Source of the DNA: Bacteroidales bacterium UBA5429
GTDB lineage: Bacteria > Bacteroidota > Bacteroidia > Bacteroidales > WCHB1-69
DNA length: 23,654 nucleotides
Reading direction: 5' to 3'
NCBI GenBank assembly: GCA_002427605.1
Contig: DIRT01000005.1
Span: 1-23,654, forward strand
Position 1 is the first letter of the stretch. Each line of letters opens with the position of its first letter. The translations under genes and the position numbers were made by a program. Positions 14,174 to 21,462 of the stretch are shown here, piece by piece. The notes beneath the pieces are model-generated. The model searched no databases. It was not told where the DNA came from and saw only the letters and a list, made by a program, of their open reading frames with translations.

Positions 14174-14734
14174 ATGTCAAGAATAGGAAAATTACCCATT
14201 TCGGTTCCGGCAGGAGTTGAGATTAAAAGAGACTCTAAGAGTAATATCATAACCGTTAAAGGACCAAAAGGTTCATTGTCACAATATGTGGATGGTGATA
14301 TCACTTATACTATCGAGGATGGACATCTTACCCTCCAAAGACCAACAGAACAAAAAAGACACAAAGCAATGCATGGTCTTTATAGATCGCTGCTGGCTAA
14401 TATGGTAAAAGGAGTTACTGAAGGATTTGAAATCAGACAAGAACTGGTAGGGGTTGGATTTAGAGCCGAGGCTAAACCTGGTAATCTACTCGATCTATCA
14501 TTAGGTTATTCACACAATATTTTGATCCAATTGGCTCCCGAAATTAGTGTGGAAACGATTAATGAAAAAGGGAAAAATCCAATCATTATCCTAAGAGGTA
14601 TGGATAAACAATTATTGGGCCAAGTAGCTAACAAAATCAGATCATATAGAAAACCAGAACCTTATAAAGGAAAAGGTATTCGATTTGTGGGTGAAGAGGT
14701 TAGAAGAAAAGCAGGTAAATCAGCAGAAAAATAA
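14174..14734 (+). CDS. rplF: 50S ribosomal protein L6
   Basis: Two-domain protein at the base of the L7/L12 stalk near the factor-binding site. The 186 residues open MSRIGKLPISVPAGVEI and contain TVKGPKGSLSQYV, GVGFRAEAKPGNLLDLSLGYSH shortened, and the C-terminal signature KIRSYRKPEPYKGKGIRF. It alone in the cluster has a perfect Shine-Dalgarno sequence. Confidence 0.97.
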   Translation: MSRIGKLPISVPAGVEIKRDSKSNIITVKGPKGSLSQYVDGDITYTIEDGHLTLQRPTEQKRHKAMHGLYRSLLANMVKGVTEGFEIRQELVGVGFRAEAKPGNLLDLSLGYSHNILIQLAPEISVETINEKGKNPIIILRGMDKQLLGQVANKIRSYRKPEPYKGKGIRFVGEEVRRKAGKSAEK

Positions 14735-14752
14735 TATACAAATTAGAATCAA

Positions 14753-15112
14753 ATGGCTTATAATAGAAAAACATATAGAAGAAAAAGGATTAAAATGAGA
14801 GTACGTAAACATGTACACGGCTCTCCTGAACGCCCTAGATTATCCGTTTTTAGAAGTAATCGCGATATCTATGCACAGATAATTGATGATCAAAATGGTG
14901 TAACTTTAGTTTCTGCTTCATCAAGAATTGCTGAAATTAATGAGCAAAAAATTACTAAATCTGAAAAATCTGTTTTAGTAGGTAAACAATTGGCTCAAAA
15001 AGCAATCGATGCAGGAATTACTAAAGTGGTTTTTGATCGTAATGGATATTTATATCATGGTAGAGTAAAATCTTTAGCAGATGCAGCTAGAGAAGGTGGT
15101 TTAATTTTCTAA
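14753..15112 (+). CDS. rplR: 50S ribosomal protein L18
   Basis: Binds 5S rRNA in the central protuberance together with L5. The 119 residues include a basic N-terminus (NRKTYRRKRIKMRVRKHV), PERPRLSVFRSNRDIYAQII and FDRNGYLYHGRVKSLADAAR with the GL ending typical of L18. It lies 18 bases after rplF. Confidence 0.96.
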   Translation: MAYNRKTYRRKRIKMRVRKHVHGSPERPRLSVFRSNRDIYAQIIDDQNGVTLVSASSRIAEINEQKITKSEKSVLVGKQLAQKAIDAGITKVVFDRNGYLYHGRVKSLADAAREGGLIF

Positions 15113-15124
15113 TCGGGAATCGTT

Positions 15125-15643
15125 ATGTCAAATAAAAATTTTAATAGAGTAAAAGCTGCTGATATCGAATTGAAAGATAATCTGGTGGCAGTTAATAGAG
15201 TAACTAAAGTAACTAAAGGAGGTAGAACATTTAGCTTTTCCGCTATTGTAGTGGTGGGTAATGAAAATGGAATTGTAGGTTACGGTATGGGTAAAGCAAA
15301 AGAGGTTTCTGCAGCTATCGCTAAAGCAATCGATGATGCAAAGAAAAACCTAATTCGCGTTGCAGTTCTTAAAGGAACAATACCTCACTCACAAGAAGGA
15401 AGATACAGTGGAGCAAGAGTGATGATTAAACCGGCTGCTCCCGGTACAGGAGTTATCGCAGGAGGTGCAATGCGTGCTGTGCTTGAGGCAGCAGGGATTA
15501 ATAACGTACTTGCAAAATCACAAGGTTCAACCAATCCACACTCAGTAGTGAAAGCTACTTTCCACGCATTGGCTGACTTGAGAGATGCTTACTCAGTTGC
15601 ACAAGTTAGAGGTATCCCATTAGATAAAGTATTTAATGGATAA
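15125..15643 (+). CDS. rpsE: 30S ribosomal protein S5
   Basis: Decoding-fidelity protein at the mRNA channel. The 172 residues contain the N-terminal dsRNA-binding-like S5 domain (LVAVNRVTKVTKGGRTFSFS, VVVGNENGIVGYGMGKAKEV) and the C-terminal domain (AAPGTGVIAGGAMRAVLEAAG, with SQGSTNPHSVV). It is the last gene of the cluster. rpmD, rplO and secY, which usually follow, are absent and an intrinsic terminator comes 28 bases later. Confidence 0.97.
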   Translation: MSNKNFNRVKAADIELKDNLVAVNRVTKVTKGGRTFSFSAIVVVGNENGIVGYGMGKAKEVSAAIAKAIDDAKKNLIRVAVLKGTIPHSQEGRYSGARVMIKPAAPGTGVIAGGAMRAVLEAAGINNVLAKSQGSTNPHSVVKATFHALADLRDAYSVAQVRGIPLDKVFNG

Positions 15644-15670
15644 TGAAATAAATTTTGGTTAATACTTTTT

Positions 15671-15708
15671 AAAAGAGATCTGTTTTTCTAAATAGGTCTC
15701 TTTTTTTT
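15671..15708 (+). terminator. Intrinsic terminator of the ribosomal protein cluster
   Basis: AAAAGAGATC (15671-15680) pairs with GGTCTCTTTT (15695-15704) over ten positions with one wobble pair, around a 14-base loop, and runs straight into eight T. This is the clearest terminator in the window. It shows that the transcript really ends after rpsE. Confidence 0.8.
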
Positions 15709-15742
15709 ATTCCGTGATCTAAAGAAAATCGATAAGTTTCTC

Positions 15743-15789
15743 CTCTCTATATTGAATTTATCAATGATTACCATAGAGAGCCCTATGGT
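15743..15789 (+). promoter_or_regulatory. Two mutually exclusive stems upstream of the thioredoxin-like gene
   Basis: CTCTCTAT (15743-15750) can pair with ATAGAGAG (15773-15780), while ACCATAG (15770-15776) can pair with CTATGGT (15783-15789). The two share ATAG at 15773-15776, so only one can form. They lie upstream of the probable -7 box at 15804, so they could act as overlapping DNA operators, or on read-through RNA from rpsE. Confidence 0.35.
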
Positions 15790-15803
15790 TTTAGTTTTTA
15801 TTT

Positions 15804-15811
15804 TACTTTTG
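15804..15811 (+). promoter_or_regulatory. Candidate -7 promoter box of the thioredoxin-like gene
   Basis: TACTTTTG matches TAnnTTTG and lies 51 bases before the ATG at 15863. No clear -33 element is visible. Confidence 0.4.
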
Positions 15812-15862
15812 CGCTTTATTATGAAAAAGTAAAATAAGAAATTAATTAAAAGTATAAATAGT

Positions 15863-16369
15863 ATGAAAAAATCATTTGTTTTTGTTCTTCTTTCTCTGCT
15901 CTTTACTTTTGTGTATGCACAACAACCTCAAATGGGACCTAAAGTGGGTGAGAAAGCTCCTGAATTGGAATTTAGAAATCCGGATGGAAAACTGATTAAA
16001 CTCTCTTCTCTGAGAGGTAAAGTGGTGTTGATTGACTTTTGGGCATCCTGGTGCCGGCCATGTAGAGTGGAAAATCCAAACGTAGTACGAGTTTACAATA
16101 AGTATCACGCTAAAGGTTTTGAGGTGTTTAGTGTATCATTAGACAAGGATAAAAATGCTTGGGTTAATGGAATTAAACAAGATGGGTTAATATGGCCCTA
16201 TCATGTTAGTGATTTGTTGTTTTGGCAATCTAAGGCTGCAGCAATCTATGGTGTGAGAAGTATCCCCCACACTGTATTGATTGATAAGGATGGAACCATT
16301 ATTGCCAAAAACCTGAGAGGTCAGGCTCTGGAACTAGCGTTAGAGCAAATCTTTGGAGATAAAAAATAG
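15863..16369 (+). CDS. Exported TlpA/ResA-type thioredoxin-fold protein
   Basis: Predicted periplasmic thiol-disulfide oxidoreductase. The 168 residues begin with a signal peptide (MKKSFVFVLLSLLFTFVYA, cleavage near AYAQ-like YAQ at 18-20). An AhpC/TSA-thioredoxin domain follows: APELEFRNPDGK at 32-43, the active site WASWCRPC with Cys64 and Cys67, and the cis-Pro loop IPHTVLIDKDG. Such proteins in Bacteroidota reduce or oxidise exported proteins or support cytochrome c maturation; the partner here is unknown. It has its own promoter after the ribosomal terminator and runs convergently into rfbA, with 13 bases between the stop codons. Confidence 0.88.
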   Translation: MKKSFVFVLLSLLFTFVYAQQPQMGPKVGEKAPELEFRNPDGKLIKLSSLRGKVVLIDFWASWCRPCRVENPNVVRVYNKYHAKGFEVFSVSLDKDKNAWVNGIKQDGLIWPYHVSDLLFWQSKAAAIYGVRSIPHTVLIDKDGTIIAKNLRGQALELALEQIFGDKK

Positions 16370-16382
16370 ACTTTATAGCTTA

Positions 16383-16403
16383 TTAATGCAAGAGTCGCAT
16401 TAA
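16383..16403. terminator. Hairpin over the end of rfbA
   Basis: TTAATGC and GCATTAA pair over 7 bp around AAGAGTC, covering the rfbA stop codon and its last codons, between two convergent genes. On the minus strand a short T-rich tract (TATTTTTTATC) follows about 15 bases later. It is possibly a shared terminator, but weak. Confidence 0.35.
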
Positions 16404-17243
16404 ATATTCGCCATACCCGCTTTTCAAAAGAGGTGTGGCGATTTTTTCTAATTGTGCGGCATCAATAAAGCCCATTTTGTATGCAACCTCCTCGATACAG
16501 CCAATCTTTTGTCCCTGACGATCTTCAATCACCTGAACAAATTGAGTGGCATCAATCAAAGATTTAAAAGTTCCGGTGTCTAACCAGGCTGTACCTCTTT
16601 GCATTTTGGATACTTTGAGCTGCTTGGCTTCCAGGTAATGCTTATTCACGTCAGTGATCTCATACTCTCCTCGTTGACTTGGTTTGATGTTTTTGGCTAC
16701 CTCTACAACACTATTGTCGTAAAAATAGAGTCCTGGAACAGCATAATTTGATTTTGGATTTTTAGGCTTCTCTTCAATCGATATGGCATTAAAGTTTTCA
16801 TCAAACTCAACTACGCCATAACGCTCCGGATCTGAAACGTGATAGGCAAAAACAATACCTCCGACCGGATCATTGTTGTTGATTAAGTTTTCTTCGAAAT
16901 CTGCACCATAAAAGATATTATCTCCCAAAATGAGTGAAACTTTGTCATTTCCAATAAATTGCTCTCCCAAGACAAAAGCTTGAGCCAATCCGTTAGGCAC
17001 CTGTTGAGCTACATAATCAAAACGACAACCCAACGCTGAACCATCTCCCAATAATCTCTCAAAATGAGGTAAATCATGCGGAGTGGAGATGATTAAAATC
17101 TCATTGATACCCGCTTGCATGAGTGTAGAGATAGGGTAGTAAATCATTGGTTTATCATAGATTGGCATTAATTGTTTGCTCATTGCCAATGTAATGGGGT
17201 GTAATCGAGTTCCTGCCCCGCCGGCTAAAACTATCCCTTTCAT
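16383..17243 (-). CDS. rfbA: Glucose-1-phosphate thymidylyltransferase
   Basis: Makes dTDP-glucose from dTTP and glucose-1-phosphate, the first step to dTDP-L-rhamnose and other deoxysugars of surface polysaccharide; cytoplasmic. From ATG 17243 it has 286 residues, the usual length. The signature LAGGAGTRLHPIT is at residues 6-18, KQLMPIYDKPM at 23-33, the metal-binding LGDNIFYG mid-protein, and GTAWLDTGT near residue 220. A longer frame would need a TTG start at 17264 inside the probable -7 box, so ATG 17243 is preferred. rfbB, rfbC and rfbD are not in the window; the gene stands alone, divergent from glnS. Confidence 0.95.
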   Translation of the reverse strand: MKGIVLAGGAGTRLHPITLAMSKQLMPIYDKPMIYYPISTLMQAGINEILIISTPHDLPHFERLLGDGSALGCRFDYVAQQVPNGLAQAFVLGEQFIGNDKVSLILGDNIFYGADFEENLINNNDPVGGIVFAYHVSDPERYGVVEFDENFNAISIEEKPKNPKSNYAVPGLYFYDNSVVEVAKNIKPSQRGEYEITDVNKHYLEAKQLKVSKMQRGTAWLDTGTFKSLIDATQFVQVIEDRQGQKIGCIEEVAYKMGFIDAAQLEKIATPLLKSGYGEYLMRLLH

Positions 17244-17261
17244 AATCTGCGTATTTTTTTG

Positions 17262-17296
17262 CAAAGATATGATTTATTTTAAAAATGAGTCTCAAA
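17262..17296 (-). promoter_or_regulatory. Promoter of rfbA
   Basis: On the minus strand TTTG (17296-17293), a 23-base spacer and TATCTTTG (17269-17262) fit the Bacteroidota promoter, followed 18 bases later by the ATG at 17243. Confidence 0.5.
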
Positions 17297-17362
17297 AGTG
17301 ATGAACTTAAAAACTTTTTTTAAAGATAATTGAGATAATGGGTGTGAGTTAAATATTATTTG

Positions 17363-17370
17363 TATTTTTG
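17363..17370 (+). promoter_or_regulatory. Candidate -7 promoter box of glnS
   Basis: TATTTTTG lies 20 bases before the glnS ATG. The nearest TTG (17330-17332) is 30 bases upstream, too far for a standard spacing. Confidence 0.4.
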
Positions 17371-17390
17371 TAGGTTAATATTTTAAAGAC

Positions 17391-19025
17391 ATGGGACCAA
17401 AAAACTTTATCGAAGAGATCATTGAAGAAGATTTAAGAAATGGTAAAAATGAATCCAGAGTGCATACCCGATTTCCCCCGGAACCTAACGGATATCTGCA
17501 TATTGGACACGCTAAATCGATCTGCCTTAACTTTGGATTAGCACAGAAATATAAAGGTCTGTGTAATCTCCGATTTGATGATACCAATCCTACAAAAGAA
17601 GATGTCGAGTACGTAGATTCAATCAAAGAGGATATTCAATGGTTGGGATTCCAGTGGAATGCCGAGTACTACGCTTCAGATTACTTTGAACAATTTTACC
17701 AATGGGCTGAACAGATGATTCAGGAAGGGTTGGCATATGTTGACTTTTCTTCACAGGAACAGATTAGCTTGGAAAGAGGTACTCCTACTAAACCGGGTAT
17801 TGAAAGCAAATATAGAAATACCCCGATAGAGGAAAATCTTCAACTCTTTAGAAAAATGAGAGCCGGAGAATTCGCAGAAGGAGAAGTGGTCCTGAGAGCT
17901 AAAGTGGATATGAGTTCGCCTAATATGCACATGAGAGACCCTATCATGTATCGTGTCCTCTTTGCAGAACACCATAGAACAGGAAATGATTGGTGTATCT
18001 ATCCCATGTATGATTATGCTCACGGACAAAGTGATTCTATAGAAGGAATAACGCACTCCATCTGTACGCTTGAGTTTGAGGTACACAGACCTCTTTATGA
18101 TTGGTTCTGCAAGGTTCTAAGAATTCACCATCCACAACAAATTGAGTTTGCACGTCTTAATCTGAGCTATACTATAATGAGTAAGCGTAAATTACTCCAA
18201 CTGGTTGAAGAAAAGTATGTTACCGGATGGGACGATCCCAGGATGCCTACTATCTCCGGATTGAGAAGAAGAGGATATTCACCGGAATCAATTCGTAATT
18301 TTGCTGAAACTGTGGGAGTTGCAAAACGTGAAAATATAATCGATTTGAGTCTGCTGGAGTTCTGTGTGAGAGAGCATCTCAATAAGGTTGCTCAACGCAG
18401 AATGGCAGTGCTTGATCCGGTTAAATTGATTATCGATAACTATCCTGATGATCAGGTAGAAATGTTGCAAGCAATAAATAATCCCGAAGATCCTGAGGGA
18501 GGAACTAGAGAAATGCCATTCTCAAAGGAACTTTGGATTGAAAGAAGCGATTTTAGAGAAAATGCCGATAAGAAGTTCTTCAGATTGACTGTAGGACGTG
18601 AAGTGCGATTGAAATACGCTTACATTATTAAGTGTACTCACATCGTTAAGGATGAAGATGGTAATATTGTTGAAATTCACGCTACATATGATCCTGAAAC
18701 AAAGAGTGGTATGGCACAAAGTAACCGAAAGGTGAAAGCGACCATCCATTGGTTGTCTGTGGATCATGCGCATCCGGCAGAAGTGCGTCTGTTTGATAAA
18801 CTGTTCACTGTTCCTGAACCGGATAATGCGGAAGAAGGCAAAACGTTCCTTGACTTTATCAATCCTGAGTCATTGATAGTGAAAGAAGCGTTTATTGAAA
18901 AAGGTATGGAGAATGATACTCAACATCCTTACTATCAATTTGAACGTATTGGGTATTTCTGTGTGGATTCAGATTCAACAAAAGAAAAAATAGTGTTTAA
19001 CAAAACAGTAGGTTTAAAAAGTTAA
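17391..19025 (+). CDS. glnS: Glutaminyl-tRNA synthetase
   Basis: Class I aminoacyl-tRNA synthetase charging tRNA-Gln with glutamine. The 544 residues contain the HIGH motif (HIGH, residues 37-40, within PPEPNGYLHIGHAKS) and the KMSKS-equivalent MSKRK at 263-267. FDDTNP, VDFSSQEQ, YDYAHGQSDSIEGITHS and LEFEVHRPLYDW are diagnostic for GlnRS rather than GluRS. The anticodon-binding beta-barrels fill the C-terminal ~200 residues, with no YqeY extension. Its presence implies direct charging of tRNA-Gln. A small repeat-protein gene starts five bases after its stop. Confidence 0.97.
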   Translation: MGPKNFIEEIIEEDLRNGKNESRVHTRFPPEPNGYLHIGHAKSICLNFGLAQKYKGLCNLRFDDTNPTKEDVEYVDSIKEDIQWLGFQWNAEYYASDYFEQFYQWAEQMIQEGLAYVDFSSQEQISLERGTPTKPGIESKYRNTPIEENLQLFRKMRAGEFAEGEVVLRAKVDMSSPNMHMRDPIMYRVLFAEHHRTGNDWCIYPMYDYAHGQSDSIEGITHSICTLEFEVHRPLYDWFCKVLRIHHPQQIEFARLNLSYTIMSKRKLLQLVEEKYVTGWDDPRMPTISGLRRRGYSPESIRNFAETVGVAKRENIIDLSLLEFCVREHLNKVAQRRMAVLDPVKLIIDNYPDDQVEMLQAINNPEDPEGGTREMPFSKELWIERSDFRENADKKFFRLTVGREVRLKYAYIIKCTHIVKDEDGNIVEIHATYDPETKSGMAQSNRKVKATIHWLSVDHAHPAEVRLFDKLFTVPEPDNAEEGKTFLDFINPESLIVKEAFIEKGMENDTQHPYYQFERIGYFCVDSDSTKEKIVFNKTVGLKS

Positions 19026-19030
19026 AAAAG

Positions 19031-19441
19031 ATGCATTGTCTTTCCGATTATGATGTAAAGATATTGATGGCACTCAACCAAAGTTTGGATGGGAATGGCA
19101 AGTTTGCGCGCTTTTTAATGGAGAATGGATATCCGGAGCTGGTGGCCTTTTCAGCAGCAATCCACTCCGATGATGATGCATTTAATTGGTTGCTGAAAAA
19201 TGGCTATCCTGAGTTTGCTGTTTTATGCAATGCAATTAATAATGAACCTCATGCCATTCAATGGTTGGTAGATCATAAAGCACATCTACTGTCACTCTTT
19301 GCAGCAGCCTGTCGGAAAGATGATGATGCAATCCGCTGGTTTGCAGATAATAAGTTGGATGTTTTTCTCTTTTTAGTGCGTACCATTCACAAAGAACTGC
19401 TCTTTCAGGCATGGGACGCTAACGATCCACATCGTTGGTAA
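19031..19441 (+). CDS. Small helical repeat protein of unknown function downstream of glnS
   Basis: I do not recognise a named family. The 136 residues have no signal peptide or membrane segment. Residues 22-122 are four tandem units of 24 to 26 residues with the pattern DDAfxWLxxNGYPELxxLxxAI: NGKFARFLMENGYPELVAF (22-), DDAFNWLLKNGYPEFAVL (48-), HAIQWLVDHKAHLLSLF (74-) and DDAIRWFADNKLDVFLFL (98-). Each probably forms a helix pair, as in ankyrin- or HEAT-like solenoids, so a binding role is likely. The short C-terminus ends WDANDPHRW. A five-base spacing to glnS means co-transcription with the synthetase. It converges on the DUF4476 gene with four bases between stops. Confidence 0.75.
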   Translation: MHCLSDYDVKILMALNQSLDGNGKFARFLMENGYPELVAFSAAIHSDDDAFNWLLKNGYPEFAVLCNAINNEPHAIQWLVDHKAHLLSLFAAACRKDDDAIRWFADNKLDVFLFLVRTIHKELLFQAWDANDPHRW

Positions 19442-19445
19442 TCAT

Positions 19446-20330
19446 TTAATATTTGATAAACTTGAACAGTTCCTCTTTAGTGGACTGAAACGAAAATGCG
19501 TCAGCTACACGGTAATAATTAGCTTTATCACTACAGTGGTTGTATGCAAACTTTGCGAATTCCAGCTTGTCACTTTCAAAAGAAAAAATACGGGTAATTT
19601 GTAAAATCTGATCAGTACAGATTCTTCCACTATTACGGGCTGCTACCTGCTTGGCTGTACTTAGCTTACCACTTTCCATCTTATTACTTTGAATAGATTG
19701 CAAAGCCTGATTGAATTCGACAGTTGGCATGCAAGGTGCTGGGGGTGGATTGTAGTTTCCACCACCGTGATGTCCGCCACCGGGGTGATTTCCTCCTCCG
19801 GGATAACCACTGCCTGGATAATTTCCTCCACCGGGATAGCCGCTACCAGGGTAGTTTCCATAGTTGTTTCCTAAATAGTGCTGATTTCCCCCACTGCCCC
19901 AGTAGTTGCCATAACTTCCAAAACCGGGGTAAAGGAAGGAGTAATAGGCGTTGGAATAGTTGTAGTTAGGTCTGATCAACTGAACAGTAACCATAGGATT
20001 GACGTTGAAAAAACTATTTTTTAGAATAAATCCGCTGCTACGATACTGGATTTCAAAGCTATTACGACGTGAATTCTGATCCACTAATATAGTCCTTCCT
20101 ACAATCGGGTAATCCTGACTATCCATCTCAATTCTCAACCGATAAGGTTGCTGAATATTCATACCTGCGATTCGAATAGAATTGACAGAATATTGATTTT
20201 GAAGTACATCATCAATAAATACCCAAAAGCGTTGGTTGAAATTATTAGACTTAATTGTTATTGAACCGGGTTGAGCTGCTCCCCCCATTAATAAAAATAA
20301 CAAAACTAAAAAATTAAATATCCTTTTCAT
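19446..20330 (-). CDS. Exported DUF4476-domain protein with glycine-rich repeat linker
   Basis: The 294-residue protein is predicted to be exported by a signal peptide (hydrophobic 4-17, cleavage near GAAQ). Residues 22-120 form a beta-rich region (ITIKSNNFNQRFWVFIDD, then YRLRIEMDS). Residues 121-195 are a Tyr/Gly/Asn/Pro-rich linker including the 11-residue unit NYPGSGYPGGG twice plus a degenerate third. Residues 200-294 match DUF4476: helices with paired cysteines (Cys200, Cys238, Cys266) and the repeated phrase 'IFSFESDKLEFAKFAY / AFSFQSTKEELFKF'. DUF4476 is common in Bacteroidota envelope proteins; its role is not known to me. The linker repeat is visible in the DNA as a 33-bp minisatellite. 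Confidence 0.8.
   Translation of the reverse strand: MKRIFNFLVLLFLLMGGAAQPGSITIKSNNFNQRFWVFIDDVLQNQYSVNSIRIAGMNIQQPYRLRIEMDSQDYPIVGRTILVDQNSRRNSFEIQYRSSGFILKNSFFNVNPMVTVQLIRPNYNYSNAYYSFLYPGFGSYGNYWGSGGNQHYLGNNYGNYPGSGYPGGGNYPGSGYPGGGNHPGGGHHGGGNYNPPPAPCMPTVEFNQALQSIQSNKMESGKLSTAKQVAARNSGRICTDQILQITRIFSFESDKLEFAKFAYNHCSDKANYYRVADAFSFQSTKEELFKFIKY
19756..19854. repeat. 33-bp minisatellite, three units, inside the DUF4476 gene
   Basis: Units begin with TTTCC at 19756, 19789 and 19822, with the next TTTCC at 19855 exactly one period later. The second and third are closely similar (TTTCCTCC[T/A]CCGGGATA...), the first more diverged. Because 33 is a multiple of three, gain or loss of a unit keeps the frame and only changes linker length. 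Confidence 0.85.
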
Positions 20331-20362
20331 ATCATTAAGAGTTGAGGTTTACTATTTAGAGT

Positions 20363-20400
20363 CTTTTTTTTTATGAAAGTTAAAAAAAGGGGGGGGAGGA
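20363..20400 (+). repeat. Intergenic poly-A/poly-G motif, copy B, in the DUF4476 leader
   Basis: C followed by nine T, ATGAAAGTT, seven A, eight G (20389-20396) and AGGA. It shares order and flanking bases with the copies at 9805-9841 (plus) and 3836-3873 (minus). It falls between the promoter (20460-20429) and start codon (20330) of the minus-strand DUF4476 gene, so it would be transcribed as a C-tract in its 5' leader. Confidence 0.55.
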
Positions 20401-20428
20401 AATTCACACCGCCTTTGTTATTCTTTTG

Positions 20429-20460
20429 CAAAATTAGTTCTTTATCGCTTTTTTGTCAAA
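20429..20460 (-). promoter_or_regulatory. Promoter of the DUF4476 gene
   Basis: On the minus strand TTTG (20460-20457), a 20-base spacer and TAATTTTG (20436-20429) match both elements of the Bacteroidota promoter. The predicted leader is about 90 bases long. Confidence 0.65.
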
Positions 20461-20472
20461 GCGTGTATTTTT

Positions 20473-21414
20473 TTAATTGGGTACAATGCGAGTTCCTCCC
20501 TTGGGATCTTCCAGTGATTTGGCTTCAGTTATAATACACTCTTTTCCACCATTTTCAACATAAAATATGGCAGCCCGGATTTTGGGAGCCATTGAGCCTT
20601 CAGTAAAATGACCTGCTGCCAAATAATTCTTAGCCTCATCAACGGTGATTTGATCTAAAGCTTGCTCATTCTCTTTTTTAAAGTTGATATACACTTTAGG
20701 AACATCAGTAAGGATATAAAACTGATCAGCTTGCAACTTTACTGCTGCTAGAGCAGAAGCTAAGTCCTTGTCAATCACCGCTTCTATCCCTTTAATTCCG
20801 GACTTTCCTCTAATTACAGGGATACCACCTCCACCACAGGTAATGACCACTTTCCCTGATCTGGCCAGTGTTCCGACAGTATCTATATTCATAATTTCAA
20901 GTGGTTTAGGTGATGGAACTACTTTTCTCCAGCCATTTCCTTTGGGATCCTCTGCATATTTTCCACCAACGGTAGCCTGGAAATGAGCTGCCTCTTCGCG
21001 GGTGTAGTAGGGGCCAACCGGTTTGGTAGGATTTTGAAAAGCGGGATCATTCTCATCCACAACCACTTGCGTTACCAAAGAGATTACCGGTTTGTCGATT
21101 CCTCTTTCATGAAAAACTTGCCTCATTCCCAGTTCAATCATGTATGCAATCGATCCTTGCGTTTCAGCAACGCACAAATCCATAGGCATTGCCGCTACAC
21201 CATACTGCTTTTCTCCGGCATCATGCTGCAACATTACATTACCCACTTGCGGACCATTACCGTGCCCAATAACAAGTTCGTAATCCTGCTCGTAAAATTG
21301 ACGCAGAGATTTACAAGTCTGCATCACATTTTCCAGTTGTTCCTGATAAGTTCCTTTTTGATTGTTTCGGAGAAGTGCATTTCCACCAAAAGCGATTACG
21401 GCTAATTTTTTCAT
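20473..21414 (-). CDS. arcC: Carbamate kinase
   Basis: Interconverts carbamoyl phosphate plus ADP and carbamate plus ATP, usually making ATP from arginine, agmatine, purine or allantoin breakdown. The 313 residues are full length. Signatures are AFGGNALLR at 8-16, IGHGNGPQVGNVMLQHD from 49, VVPSPKP and VITCGGGGIPVI in the middle, and GSMAPKIRA near the C-terminus, all typical of the amino-acid-kinase fold enzyme. No arginine deiminase or carbamoyltransferase gene is in the window, so the source of carbamoyl phosphate is unknown. It lies 48 bases after the M13 peptidase gene on the same strand with no -7 box in between, which suggests one transcript. Confidence 0.95.
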   Translation of the reverse strand: MKKLAVIAFGGNALLRNNQKGTYQEQLENVMQTCKSLRQFYEQDYELVIGHGNGPQVGNVMLQHDAGEKQYGVAAMPMDLCVAETQGSIAYMIELGMRQVFHERGIDKPVISLVTQVVVDENDPAFQNPTKPVGPYYTREEAAHFQATVGGKYAEDPKGNGWRKVVPSPKPLEIMNIDTVGTLARSGKVVITCGGGGIPVIRGKSGIKGIEAVIDKDLASALAAVKLQADQFYILTDVPKVYINFKKENEQALDQITVDEAKNYLAAGHFTEGSMAPKIRAAIFYVENGGKECIITEAKSLEDPKGGTRIVPN

Positions 21415-21462
21415 TGGTTATATGTTTTAAATTGTTTGGGTTTTCTGTTTATTTATTTGCTG

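Noticed and set aside
17244..17264. A TTG-initiated extension of rfbA
   Set aside because: It would start inside the promoter -7 box; the family normally begins at the MKGIVLAGG equivalent.
19756..19854. The regular 33-bp units considered as a CRISPR array
   Set aside because: There are no unique spacers; the units are contiguous, in frame, and encode a Gly/Pro-rich linker.
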